Of a DNA stretch of 64,000 nt, positions 44,641 to 55,494 are shown piece by piece. Below the pieces are notes generated by a model, which was not told the origin of the DNA, did no database searches, and was given only the letters and a program-made list of their open reading frames with translations. The translations under genes and the position numbers were made by a program. The DNA is from Maylandia zebra. Taxonomy: Eukaryota > Chordata > Actinopteri > Cichliformes > Cichlidae. The DNA lies in assembly GCF_041146795.1 (NCBI RefSeq), contig NC_135173.1, positions 69,076,251 through 69,140,250 on the forward strand. Reading direction: 5' to 3'. Each line of letters begins with the position of its first letter. The first letter of the stretch is position 1.

Positions 44641-44769
44641 CCCCCAGATCTGACCTCCTCCTGCTGCCTTTTATTGAGAGACAGTTCACACAAAACACGT
44701 CAGAACAAAGCCACGCCCCCTTGGTTCTAAGACAAAGCATTTTATGTATATGTGTGAACTTCTGTAAGA

Positions 44770-44834
<65 letters not shown>
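44770..44834. repeat. (TG)n microsatellite, about 32 units
   Basis: Uninterrupted TG run followed by a short (AG) run. Confidence 0.9.
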
Positions 44835-44849
<15 letters not shown>

Positions 44850-45368
44850 CCTCCTGCTGACCAAAGGGTCGTAAACCCAGGAAGCTTACATCAAAAGAAA
44901 CAGATCTTTCAGATAGGATGTATCTACAATAAAACCTCCCCCAGCACAGAGTGGTTGGAGAGGTGGTCAGGATCAAAGGAATGGCTTTGATCCTACTGCT
45001 TAAACTAAGACTGTACAAATTTAAGAAACACAATGGCAACATTCAACAATTAGACTTAACAGTTACTTTCCCTAATAACTAGTTACTTGAAAGTAACGAG
45101 TAACTTGAAGTAACTGAGTTACTTTTGATAGAAGTAACTAGTAATGTAACTAAGTTAATAATTTAAAGTAACTTACCCAACACTGGTTAAGAGAGAGAGC
45201 GATATCAAAACAGCCATGAAAAGTCCCGCAGTGTTGTATTGAAGCAATCAAGTGATGAATAACTGTTTTCCAGTATGTTGTTTTGAAAAAAACTTTTTTT
45301 TGATTGTTGATTTGTTTTTCACCGAAGCAGCTAATAAAACAATTTTGCCTCTTTCTTGTAAGATTCTA

Positions 45369-45969
45369 GACTTGTAGTCAAGACCGCTTAAACCAAGACC
45401 AAGACAATACCAAGACCAGAGGGTATCGAGACCAGGACAGACCGAGTCAAGACCGAGACCGAGACAAAAACATCTTTAAACTGCAGCCAGATGCTGCTTC
45501 GTTTACGGGTCTCGGGCATATTTATGTGTTCTTGCTCTCGCACAGCCCTCCTCACCGCTGTCCACTGTCTCACTCACTGAGAGGACAGACGCACGCTCCA
45601 CTTGACTGTCGCGTCTCTCACCCTCTCTGCTTTTCACATAATGGTATTATCCTATATCCTCGCATGTGATTGGCCACAATATGGCGGGATTGGAGCATAG
45701 CTGAGCCACTGTGTGAGAGCTGAGCAGCCAAAGTAAATTAAGTGAGGAGCGGCTCTCGCTCAGTGGGAGTCGACTCTGATTCACTACAAAGCGCTCTGTA
45801 AGCACGGCTCTTAGAGCTGACGCTTTTGAAATGACACATTATTGAACGTTACGTTGTGTGTCATGGATACTGGTGACTCCAAATCTCCCGACCACTATGT
45901 CGATCTGAGACAGAGAGACTGAGACAAAACCGAGACCACGTAAAAGTGGCCTCGAGACATCCAGCTCTA
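45369..45969. mobile_element. MITE with internal GACCGAGACCAAGAC-type repeats
   Basis: Flanked by TAAGATTCTA on both sides (45359-45368 and 45970-45979). Starts GACTTGTAGTCAAGACCG and ends CCTCGAGACATCCAGCTCTA. The 5' 110 bp holds short degenerate repeats of GACCAAGAC/GACCGAGAC. No coding frame. Confidence 0.6.
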
Positions 45970-46129
45970 TAAGATTCTATAACAGAATGAAACAATAATG
46001 CCAGTAATAAATAAAGACAATAAATTGAATGAATTACCAAACACTTATTTTATTTCTATTGGATCTGAAAATGTTGTGTAACACTACAACCTGAAACGAC
46101 ACATAGATGTGTCGGCCTGTAACAGCAGC

Positions 46130-46533
46130 TGTGAGATGAAATCGTCCAAATCACCAAAGTAAACTGGAGCTGGGCTTGTTGCAGGATCTGAAGTTACTAA
46201 ACATTTTGTGAGTGTGTGAACTCAAACTTAGGACCATATAATAATAAATATGTGCATGATGAAGGTTGTGCAGCACGCTAACGTCCTTACTCCACTCTGT
46301 GCTCGTGTGGGTCTGACTCTTTCACTCCTTTGATTTTTTTCCTCGTACCTTTTTTTTGCCTCTTCGTCACGTCTGTCTTCGTACGGAGCTGCCGAGTTCT
46401 CCGTCGTTTTGTACATCACTGTTTTTGGGGCAAATAAAATGCAAGTAGGGATTAAAACCGCAGAATTAATGATTACCGGTGCTAAAAATGCTGGCGCTTG
46501 ATGCAGTGTTTTGACACAACATACTGTTAACAA
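46130..46533. mobile_element. 3' part of the THAP-containing repeat, copy 1
   Basis: Similar over about 400 bp to 61120-61500 (shared GGGCTTGTTGCAG, GAAGTTACTAAAC and CTTTCACTCCTTTGATTTTTT). This suggests that 42.4-46.5 kb is one old copy of the transposon at 60257-61752, expanded by insertions. Confidence 0.5.
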
Positions 46534-47016
46534 ACACAGAGGCTTGAACAGACATTAAATTCACATCCATCTGTTTCACTTTAAACATTTAAACATTTAC
46601 GTGACATAAAGACATTAAAACTCACGTTAAAGTCACAGCAGAGCTTCTGTTAATTATTTAGCTTCCAGCCGGAGGCGCTGCTGCAGCAAACACAAAGGTG
46701 AACAATGCTTCACCCCAGGGGAAAATGACAATCGAGTAATGACCAAATATACAGCAGGTTTAATAACAGAATGATGCTGGTTAACTGACCAAATCTGTAT
46801 AAGAAAAAAGATAAATATTAGATACACATCAGGTTTAAAAACCAAGTGAAAAAAGATTAAGGTTTTTTTAGTTGCTGATTAGCGATCAGATAAACACCAG
46901 ATAAATATCAGGTACATATGAGGTTAACGCAGATAAAAGGTAAACTGGTAAATCCTCCCCTGGGTCCTGATCCCCTCTGACTCTAACGACACCATGAATG
47001 CTAACATGAACATCGT

Positions 47017-47236
47017 TGTTGTGTTTACATACACTGCTAAGATGGTGAAGGGTTGCTTACAAGGGGGACTGAATATGAACATATACTCAGTTACCAGTAG
47101 GGGGCTCTGTGACTAAGGATGATGGAAGGAGAGAAGAAGTGAAGTGTATGGTGAGATGTAAAATGGCGAACTACTGCTGAATATATACGTTCCATTACAA
47201 ACCAAGCCGTCTCCGTTCTTCTGTCGAAACACCACA
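47017..47236 (+). repeat. 5' LTR
   Basis: Starts TGTTGTGTTTACAT and ends CACCACA (TG...CA). A TATA-like ATATATA lies near 47180. By eye it is identical to the 3' LTR over all 220 bp. Confidence 0.93.
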
Positions 47237-47239
47237 AAT

Positions 47240-47256
47240 TGGCGACGAGGATGAGT
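47240..47256 (+). promoter_or_regulatory. Putative tRNA primer-binding site
   Basis: TGGCGACGAGGATGAG begins 3 bases after the LTR end; TGG matches the CCA terminus of a tRNA. I did not identify which tRNA. Confidence 0.5.
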
Positions 47257-48750
47257 GCATCAGTTCCGAGTCCACCATCTTTTCTTCCACATGTGGGTGA
47301 GCCGCCGATTCCATTTACTACATGGTGGAAAATATTCGACAATTACATGCTAGTAATCAATGCCACGGGAGACGCATGGCCGGATGCTAGGAAACGCGCT
47401 GTTTTGCTACACTGCTTGGGCCCGGAGGGACAGCGGTTATTCTACACGTTACCGGAGCAAGGTGATACATATGCTGACGCCATGAGCGCACTGGAGAAGC
47501 ACTTTGTGCCGAAAGTGAATGTCGTGGCGTGCCGTCATACATTCAGACAGCGTATTCAACGAGCGGATGAGACTGTTTCTCAGTATGTGGTGGCTCTGAG
47601 AGCATTAGCTTCATCTTGTAACTTTGGAGAAATGGAAAGTGAAATGATAAGAGATCAGTTGATCTCCAATGCTCATCTCAGCGCTGTGAAAGACAAACTG
47701 TTACTGGAGGATGAACTCACACTGGATAAGGCTCTAACTATTGCGAGCCAGGTAGAAGCAGCAGTCAAAAACGCTACTCTACTCTCCACACCCGGCTCGT
47801 GTCCGACCGCGCCTGTTCAGACAGTCGACGCGGCAAATTCCCACTCTCACCAGAGGAGAGGACCTCGCCCCGCTAAAGGCTGCACTCCAGACCAACGCAA
47901 ACAGGGAGGTTCAAAGCAGCAGCAGCGGAAGTGCTTCAGGTGTGGTTCTCACAAGCACTTAGCTAATGATAAAAACTGCCCGGCTGCTTCTTCAAAATGC
48001 AATAACTGCGGGAAAAAGGGACATTTTGCCAAGGTATGTAAGTCGTCAGTCAGTGAAGTGAGAGAAGTAGTGGTTCCAGAATTGGCAGTACTGTGCGTGC
48101 AAGATGCTAAAATGATGGCAGCTATTCAAGATAAGCTTACCTGCACTGTCGACATTGAAACTGTACAAGGTGGCTCTAAGACAGTAGAGCTGATAGTAGA
48201 CACTGGAGCTTCTGTGTCTATTCTGCCAGAAACTATCTACAGACAGTATTTTGCAGACTGTTCACTGGTGCGACCTAAAGTCAAACTAGTTACTTATGCT
48301 AAAGATGAGTTGGCTGTGATGGGTTGTCTGCCTGCATCAGTTGCACTGCATGCACAGAATGAAAAAGTTCCTGCTTCCTTCTACATTGTCAAAGCTGGTT
48401 CCCCACTATTAGGCCTCGACCTCATTAGAGCACTGAACGTCTGCATCGTCGGAGGCAAAGTGGACCGTATTCAGGATGAAACTGCAGATGAGCCGGATTC
48501 GTCTAACCAGAAGTCTGCTGTGTACAATGTTGATCCTGTTCCACCAGCTCAACTTGGATGTGTTAAAGGGTTCATCCATAAAGTACAGGTAAACAACAAT
48601 GTGCGGCCTGTACGCCAAAAGATGAGACGCCTGCCATTAAGTGTACGTACAGAGGTGTCAGCAGAACTCTCTCGCTTACTCAAAGCTGGCATAATTGAAA
48701 GGATCGATGCAGCTGAGTGGGTGAGTCCTTTGGTCGTGGCCAGAAAGTGA
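47251..48750 (+). CDS. Gag-protease and start of reverse transcriptase, ended by in-frame TGA
   Basis: From the ATG at 47251, about 499 codons. The capsid-like N-terminal part (with a PFTTWW segment) is followed near 47935-48020 by two CCHC-type zinc knuckles; the second (CNNCGKKGHFAKVC) is canonical and the first has longer spacing. The aspartic protease motif VDTGAS lies near 48195. The frame continues into the reverse transcriptase fingers (VSPLVVARK), where a TGA at 48748-48750 stops it. Protease therefore precedes the break. Pol continues in the same frame directly after the stop. Confidence 0.9.
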   Translation: MSASVPSPPSFLPHVGEPPIPFTTWWKIFDNYMLVINATGDAWPDARKRAVLLHCLGPEGQRLFYTLPEQGDTYADAMSALEKHFVPKVNVVACRHTFRQRIQRADETVSQYVVALRALASSCNFGEMESEMIRDQLISNAHLSAVKDKLLLEDELTLDKALTIASQVEAAVKNATLLSTPGSCPTAPVQTVDAANSHSHQRRGPRPAKGCTPDQRKQGGSKQQQRKCFRCGSHKHLANDKNCPAASSKCNNCGKKGHFAKVCKSSVSEVREVVVPELAVLCVQDAKMMAAIQDKLTCTVDIETVQGGSKTVELIVDTGASVSILPETIYRQYFADCSLVRPKVKLVTYAKDELAVMGCLPASVALHAQNEKVPASFYIVKAGSPLLGLDLIRALNVCIVGGKVDRIQDETADEPDSSNQKSAVYNVDPVPPAQLGCVKGFIHKVQVNNNVRPVRQKMRRLPLSVRTEVSAELSRLLKAGIIERIDAAEWVSPLVVARK

Positions 48751-51246
48751 AAAAAGGAGTTGAGACTGTGTGTTGACCTTCGTGAACCCAATAAGAGCAT
48801 TATTGCTGACTGCCATCCTCTTCCTCATATGGAGGATCTGTTTTCTGACTTGGCAGGTGCCACTCACTACAGCCAGATTGACCTCAGCTCAGCATACCAC
48901 CAATTACCTTTGCATCCGGAGAGCCGCAAGCTGACTGCTTTCATCACTCATGAGGGACTGTTCCAGTTCACACGTGTCCCATTTGGCCTAGCATCAGCAC
49001 CTTCGGCGTTCCAGAAAATGATGCAAACGGTCCTGAAAGATCTGCCTGGTGTTCGCAACTACTTGGATGACATCATCGTCTACGGAACATCAAAGGAGGT
49101 GCATGATACACGCCTGCAAGCTGTTCTCCAACGTCTCAGAGATGTCGGCCTGCAGATTAATGCTGGGAAAAGTTCCTTCTGCCAGTCACACATCACATTC
49201 CTGGGCCATTTAATCTCAAAGGAAGGCCTACGTCCAAGCCAACATCACCTTACTGCTATTGCCGAGGCTCCTGCTCCAAAGGATATGGCTGCATTGCGCT
49301 CGTTCCTGGGTTTGTCATCCTGGTTCAGTAAATTTATTCCAGATTATGCTACACTGGTGGAACCACTGCGACAGTTGCTGAAAACAGACATCAAAGTTGA
49401 ACTCCAGTGGAACGAGGCAGCGCGTGAGAGCTTCAGTGACCTGAAAAAACTCCTTCTGGAAAGTCCCGCACTTGCCGTCTATGACCCTGACTTACCTGCT
49501 TTTATCACCACAGACGCATCAGACTATGGGCTAGGCGCTGTGTTGACACAGTTACACCCAGATCAAGTGGAGCGGGTTGTGGCGTTCGCCTCCCGAACAC
49601 TGTCTCCTGCTGAAAGAAAGTACTCCACCACAGAAAAGGAGGCGTTAGCCTGTGTCTGGGCGGTGGAAAGGTGGCGTACATATGTATGGGGCCGCAGATT
49701 CACACTTCGTACTGACCACCAAGCTCTTACTACCCTTCTCAGCACCAAAGGTATGAACAGAGCGGGCATGAGAATCGCACGATGGTCTGCAAGGCTGATG
49801 TGTTTTCAGTATGATGTGCAGTACCGTCCTGGTGTTCAGAATGTCATCGCAGACTGCCTCTCACGGGTTCCCCTGATGTACTCCAGCACTGACATTGATG
49901 CTGAAAAAGACCTTCTCTTGGAGATAGCTGAAGTTTCTCCTCTCTTGACAGCGACACCGTTGACGGATTTTAAAGCTGAATGTGAGGACTGCCCTGACCT
50001 TTCTCTGCTGCGACAGGTTATCCGCTCAGGCTGGCCTAAGGTGAAAAGGTCTCTCCCACCTGAGATACAGCCGTATTTCCTGGTGCGACATGAACTTGCT
50101 GTGGAATCACCGTTGGTTTTCCGGGGGACACGTCTGGTGGTCCCAAGGTCCCTGCGGGAAAAGGTGATATGCCTCGCACACGAAGGTCACCAGGGCATAG
50201 TTCGCACAAAGCAGCGGCTCAGAGAGCTTTACTGGTGGCCATGCATGGATACTCAAGTCCATGCGATTCTGTCATCGTGCTCAGTCTGTCAATTGTGTGA
50301 CAAAACGGCCAAAACTGCTCCTACTCCCTTACAGCCGGTTCAGTTTCCAGATGGTCCCTTTCAGCATGTGGCCGTTGACATTGTTGGACCTTTTGACCGC
50401 GGGTCGCAGGACTGCAGGTTTGCCATCACACTGGTCGATTACTTCAGCAAATGGCCAGAAGTAGCCTTTACTTCATCAGCTACTACAGACACTGTGATTA
50501 GGTTCTTGTCTTCAGTTTTTGCACGGGAGGGAAACCCTTGTGAGCTTACGACAGATAATGGACCACAATTCACTTCATCTGCTTTTGCTGATTTCCTGAA
50601 GGAAAGGGGCATCAAGCACATCAGAACAAGTGTGTATCACCCTCAAGCGAACGGGTGTGTTGAAAGATTCAACAGAGTGCTGAAGGACTGTGTTCAGGCT
50701 GCACAGGTGTCCCAGAAGCTGTGGAAGCCCGCCGTGACAGAGATGCTACAGAATTACCGTGCTACAGCTCATGCAACGACTGGAGCAGCTCCGTTCCAGC
50801 TTCTCAGAGGGAGACCCATGAGAACAAAGCTAAATGTCCTGCCGTTTCCCAAAGACACAGGACAGTATGACCAATGCAGGGCCAGAGTCTCTCACCAGCA
50901 ACGTAAGAGTAAACGCTACACTGATGCAAAGAGGGGGGCAAAACCTCCCCAGCTTGTGGTCGGTGACAGGGTGCGGATACGTAAACCTTTTCGAGTGGGG
51001 AAGGGAGAGAGACAGTTCACTGATCCACTGTCAGTGCAGCAACAGACTGGACTGAGCACCTTCATCTTGAGTGATGGAAAGAGATGGAATGCAGCCCGTC
51101 TCTCACTCTGCCGCGCAGAGAATGCTGAGCCGTTGCAGGCTGGTGACGAGGTTGAAAATAACACAAGAGAAACTCCTAAAAGACCTTCTGTTCCTAACAG
51201 ACCGAGACAGTTACCAGCTTGGACCAAGGATTATGTTATGAAATGA
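48751..51246 (+). pseudogene. Pol remainder: reverse transcriptase, RNase H, integrase
   Basis: Open for 831 codons after the TGA. RT motifs include LCVDLREPN and the catalytic YLDD (about 49060). RNase H shows TTDASDYGLGA and a conserved TDHQAL. Integrase has an HHCC finger (HEGHQG ... CSVCQLC), then DDE residues in VAVDIVGPF, TTDNGPQF and NGCVERFN, and a basic C-terminal tail. It has no ATG at its start and depends on passing the TGA, so as it stands the full polyprotein is not made conventionally. Domain order RT-RH-IN places it in Ty3/gypsy and excludes copia. Confidence 0.88.
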
Positions 51247-51483
51247 GTTTAAAAAAAAAAAAATGAAAAGAAAAAAAAGTGAAAAAAACACGCTTGAGCT
51301 GTTGGGTGCTAATGTTAAGTTCCATACTGCTAGTTCTGAGGTCCAAGTATAATAGAGGATTGATTTACTGTGATTTATTTGTGAAGTTTTGTGACTTAAG
51401 GTTGTTAAGTTACTACAGTAACCTTAACGGTACAAGTATTCATTATAAAGGACGATTTAGGCACCATAACAAGATTGTATGTT

Positions 51484-52910
51484 TTTTTTTTTTTTTGTTT
51501 TTGTTTTTTTTTTCTAAATGACATCAGAAACAGCAGTATGCGACATTACGTGATGGCAGAGCTTCAGTTCATCCTTTGTCATTTTTTTTTTTTTTTTAAA
51601 TAAATAGGACAGGGGGAATGAATGAGAGAAAGAGGGGGAGAGAAAGAAAGAAAACCAAAGGGGAGAAGAGACGGTGAGAAGGGGGGGGAAGAGAGAGAAA
51701 AAAAAAAAAAGAACTCCTGGGTCACCTGTATGGAGAAAAAAAAAACAAACAAACAAAAACAAACAGAGGAGACAGCAAACAACAAAGAGCAACATAATAA
51801 TAGAGAAAACAAAGCACCATCACAATAAACTAGCTAGTCATAGATATCAGTATTTACTAAGTAATAAACGATATTGTGCAGCACGCAAGATAGACAGCGC
51901 ACAATGTGCTTTGAGGCAGCAGCCAAGAAAGCTTTAGTCCGCGTCTGTGAATACCCATGTGTGCATACCTGTGTGGATCAGCATGCTTGCATTCCAAAGG
52001 TTTCTCCATGTAATGATCTGCTAGGGAGTGTGGGGGGGCCACAGCCCCGTCCTCCAGGGTGTGAAGCGGGTATGGAGGAGATCAAAACTCCAGACATCCA
52101 GAGGCCCCCAGAACACAAGAGACCATGGAAGACCAACAGAGGGGCAGCCGCGCCACTGTTCCAGTAAGAGCTGAGGAGAGTCCCAGATGAGGGCTCGCCC
52201 AGCAGCCGCGGAGCAGAAGTCAGGGGGAGTTGCAGTGACGCGCCCGTGAGCTCCGCCGGCAGCCAGCTGTGCCTGAGTGACCGAGCCCCAGGCCGAGAGG
52301 CCGGGGGCACCCCACCTCCAAAGGGGCCTGAGCGAGCCCCAGGCCCCAGGCCCCGACAAGCGGCCGCCAAGGAGTGAGCCGGTGTGTACCCGGACGCCCA
52401 CCCCCAGACACAAAGAACCACCAACACACCGACACCTGAGGGAGTCCGCCACTGGCAGGGGAAGTGGTGGTGGGTGGAGATAGGCCTCCAAACCTTGGAG
52501 GGCCTGAGGTGTCCCCAGAGAGGTGGCGTCTGATACCCAACCTGACATATAGACACAGACATACAGGCACACACAGACACAAACATCCATTCCCACCCTC
52601 ATGCTCTCATATGCACTCACTCCACACTCAACCAACGTGGAGACAGACATAAAGAGACGCTGTACACACAATCACACTCCCCAAGCGTACTCTACAAACC
52701 GGGTCTAGGTACCCTTGCCCCTGGAGGGGGGAATTGCACCCAGACCCAGGTGGTGTTACCCTTTTCCCTGCGGTGGGGAGAGGCAGACCACCCCGACTCC
52801 GCAGCAGCAGGGAGGCCCCACACCCCAGACCGCAGTCGGACGGCCAACTCCTCCTACTAGCCCTCCCGCTCCAGCAGGCCGCAGAGAATGGGGGTGGGAG
52901 AAGACTCCAA
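51484..52910 (-). mobile_element. GC-rich retroposon nested in the LTR element
   Basis: AACAAGATTGTATGTT occurs at 51468-51483 and 52911-52926, bracketing a 1427-bp insert. On the minus strand the insert ends in a long A-rich tail (plus-strand T-run at 51482-51512), so it integrated as a minus-strand poly(A) retroposon. A second A-tract lies near 51583-51600. The 51.9-52.9 kb part is very GC-rich, and long minus-strand frames with Gly/Leu/Pro-rich translations are probably compositional. I do not recognise a family. Confidence 0.75.
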
Positions 52911-53081
52911 AACAAGATTGTATGTTAAGATCACGGGTATAGTTCAAACACCCAGTAATGTTATAAGTGAAATAGGTATTGAAAATGCTGTCTGGTTGCA
53001 AAGTTTACTACTGATAATGTTCTGTGCAAATAGTAATGTTGCCATACTAAGTAAGTAATACTGAGGTAGTAGAATTCTGTG

Positions 53082-53095
53082 AGAATGAGGAGAGA
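53082..53095 (+). promoter_or_regulatory. Polypurine tract
   Basis: AGAATGAGGAGAGA, purines apart from one T, immediately precedes the 3' LTR and would prime plus-strand synthesis. Confidence 0.6.
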
Positions 53096-53315
53096 TGTTG
53101 TGTTTACATACACTGCTAAGATGGTGAAGGGTTGCTTACAAGGGGGACTGAATATGAACATATACTCAGTTACCAGTAGGGGGCTCTGTGACTAAGGATG
53201 ATGGAAGGAGAGAAGAAGTGAAGTGTATGGTGAGATGTAAAATGGCGAACTACTGCTGAATATATACGTTCCATTACAAACCAAGCCGTCTCCGTTCTTC
53301 TGTCGAAACACCACA
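53096..53315 (+). repeat. 3' LTR
   Basis: Same 220-bp sequence as 47017-47236 with no difference seen by eye; followed by the target duplication ATCGT. Confidence 0.93.
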
Positions 53316-53320
53316 ATCGT

Positions 53321-54035
53321 GTTATATAATTAGTAAGAGCTAAAGCCAGGACGGAGACCAGACACCCGTCAGGGAGGTGAGCTCAGAGCTTTGTCACATG
53401 TGAGAATGTTGCGATGTGGCATCTACCAAACAACCATTTTATTTATTGTTTATTTTAGCATTTTGCTCATTCTACATGTTGGCGTCACCGGAACGAAACA
53501 GGTGGTTTGTTCCTGTGTTCAGACCCACATTCTGGCTTCAGTGAAAAGATGCGTGCCCCATCGTTAATTAGAGAGATGTCGTAGTTACAGTGCAAGAATA
53601 TCATCCCTTTAGTGTTTTGTGCTTATATTTATTTATTTGCTTTGCAAAGGCCCGTGGGGCTGTTGATATTCATTCCTGTTGTGTTGACAATGTGATTCTC
53701 GGGGAGCCGTGATGTGGTTTCACTGTTTCACCGGTGCACCATGAGCTCCGTGCTCATGCTCAGCTTTGTTGTTCGAATAAAAGCTCCCTTCCTGTGACTG
53801 TGCGGTGTATAGGGCACGGAAATGTGCCATGTTCTGTGGAAATGTGGTTTGAGGAGACTTGTCCCAATCCAGGTTTTAATTTGGACCCGAAACAGGAAGC
53901 ACTTTGTGATGTCACGAACACAATTTACGTACAGCATCAGCAGCTGGCGGAGGGAACCAAAGGCTCGGTCAGGGACGTACCCGATGGTGTTGAGGTTGAA
54001 GAAGGGAACACAAAGGCTACTGCGCTTTCTTATTT
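53321..54035. other. Spacer between LTR element and LINE
   Basis: Continues the pre-insertion sequence left of 47012. No exon is recognised. AATAAAAGCTCCC near 53778 resembles a retroviral-type or gene 3' end, but nothing supports either. Confidence 0.3.
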
Positions 54036-54175
54036 AAAAATGAAATTGGTTGGCAAGATGGCGTCGTAGCGCGAACACCCGTCTCGCTGTGCTCCGGTGA
54101 GGTCCCCCGATTATCCGTCTAAAATACGTGTTCACCTGGTGAAACGTTACAAATGTGCGTGGGAGTAACTCTATA

Positions 54176-55084
54176 ATGAGTCTGGACGACTATTTTTCTA
54201 AAATGCCTAACGTCAGGTCTAAGAAAAAGACAGCTCCGGTTGTGCAAGCTAGCGACATTGTGGGTCCTATGGCGGCTGAGCCTGAAGAAGCTAACGCCAG
54301 CGACACAGAAATCTCCGCTGACGCTGAGGAAACTGGGAGTGATATCGACCCGAATATCCTTGCGGCTCTGAGTAAGATAACTGACAGCATTACAACTTTA
54401 TTGGATGTTAAAGTTGATACTGTGCTGGCCGCAATCCGTGAACAGACGTCTCGGATCCAGGCTCTGGCGACACGGGTGGGAGACGCCGAGATACGGATTT
54501 CAGGCGTGGAAGACACGGCAGGTGCATTGCAGGCGAAAGTGGCTCGACTCGAAAAACAAGTAACTGACATGGCAGACCACATGGACGATTTAGAGAACCG
54601 CAGCCGCAGATGTAACCTTCGCCTGGTCGGGCTTCCCGAGGGCACGGAGGGAAATGATGTTGTCGCCTTCATGGAGTCATGGCTCCCCTCCTATCTCGAG
54701 CTCACAACTAAAAATGGGAAGATCAAACTAGACCGCGCTCACCGCTCTCTAGCACCGAGGCCGGGCCCCAGCCAGCGCGCCAGACCCATCATTATGAAGC
54801 TTCACAACTTTGCTGATAAACAACGTGTGATGGCCGCAGCTCGGCGCCTGGCTACGCAGCCGAACCAACCAACAAGTCGGATCAAAGTCTCCTTCTTTAA
54901 TGATTATTCAGCGGCGGTAGCCAAGAAACGCAAGGCTTTCGACGAGGTGAAAAGCTGCCTGAGGAAGAAGAATGTGGATTATGCGCTTCTCTACCCCGCC
55001 ACACTGAGGCTGTTTGCCAACGGCAAGGAGAAGAGATTTAACACACCGGAGGCAGCTGCGTCCTACGCGGACTCGCTGCCCTGA
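54176..55084 (+). CDS. LINE ORF1 RNA-binding protein
   Basis: About 302 codons from the ATG in ATAATGAGTCTGG. An acidic N-terminus is followed by a coiled coil (about residues 75-145: RVGDAEIRISGVED, MADHMDDLENRSRR). An RRM-like segment (NLRLVGLPEG) and a C-terminal domain (IIMKLHNFADKQRV) follow, the layout of L1 ORF1p, which trimerises and coats LINE RNA. The frame is intact. Confidence 0.85.
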   Translation: MSLDDYFSKMPNVRSKKKTAPVVQASDIVGPMAAEPEEANASDTEISADAEETGSDIDPNILAALSKITDSITTLLDVKVDTVLAAIREQTSRIQALATRVGDAEIRISGVEDTAGALQAKVARLEKQVTDMADHMDDLENRSRRCNLRLVGLPEGTEGNDVVAFMESWLPSYLELTTKNGKIKLDRAHRSLAPRPGPSQRARPIIMKLHNFADKQRVMAAARRLATQPNQPTSRIKVSFFNDYSAAVAKKRKAFDEVKSCLRKKNVDYALLYPATLRLFANGKEKRFNTPEAAASYADSLP

Positions 55085-55494
55085 ATCCCCGTAACCACCG
55101 GAGTACTCCTTTTCTTCACACTATGCCTTATGAACCGGTGTAAGTACTTGCCGAATCTAGGCATATGTGACTCTCTTTTTTCATCCTCGCTGCTTATAAG
55201 CGACCAGGTGAAATCTTCCACCCCATCGGGCACCGGACGGACTGTGTTTTCGTCTATGGGTAGGCGTGAGTTACGCGCGTGCAATGCCCTTCGGCTTTCC
55301 CGACGGGCAGGAGGAGATTGGTTTTTCCCTACATGTTTAGTAGGGCTGTTGCCAAATCACTGTTCTTTGAATGTTCCGTCACACAGCTCTTTCATGCCTT
55401 TTTTATTTTTATTTTATTTATTTATTTTTTCAACCAGGGTGTGGTGAACCCTTTGGCTCAATATGCTTTGTGTGATACATGAATAAGTCTAATA

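Larger units (their letters stand above)
47017..53315 (+). mobile_element. Ty3/gypsy LTR retrotransposon, near-complete
   Basis: Two 220-bp LTRs bracket gag, protease, reverse transcriptase, RNase H and integrase in the gypsy order. A 5-bp target duplication ATCGT flanks it (47012-47016, 53316-53320). A TGG-initial primer-binding site follows the 5' LTR and a purine tract (about 53082-53095) precedes the 3' LTR. One in-frame TGA breaks the polyprotein, and a 1.4-kb retroposon sits between pol and the 3' LTR. Confidence 0.93.

Noticed and set aside
48748..48760. Programmed frameshift at the A-run after the gag-protease stop
   Set aside because: Both sides of the stop are in the same frame, so a shift would leave pol; the stop also sits inside RT and not at a domain boundary.
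51978..52671. Minus-strand frames of about 200 codons in GC-rich DNA
   Set aside because: Three frames are open at once, translations are Gly/Leu/Pro/Ser-rich and without domains; a composition effect in a retroposon.
53734..54069. 111-codon plus-strand frame
   Set aside because: No recognisable domain and it runs into the LINE 5' end; no splice or codon support.
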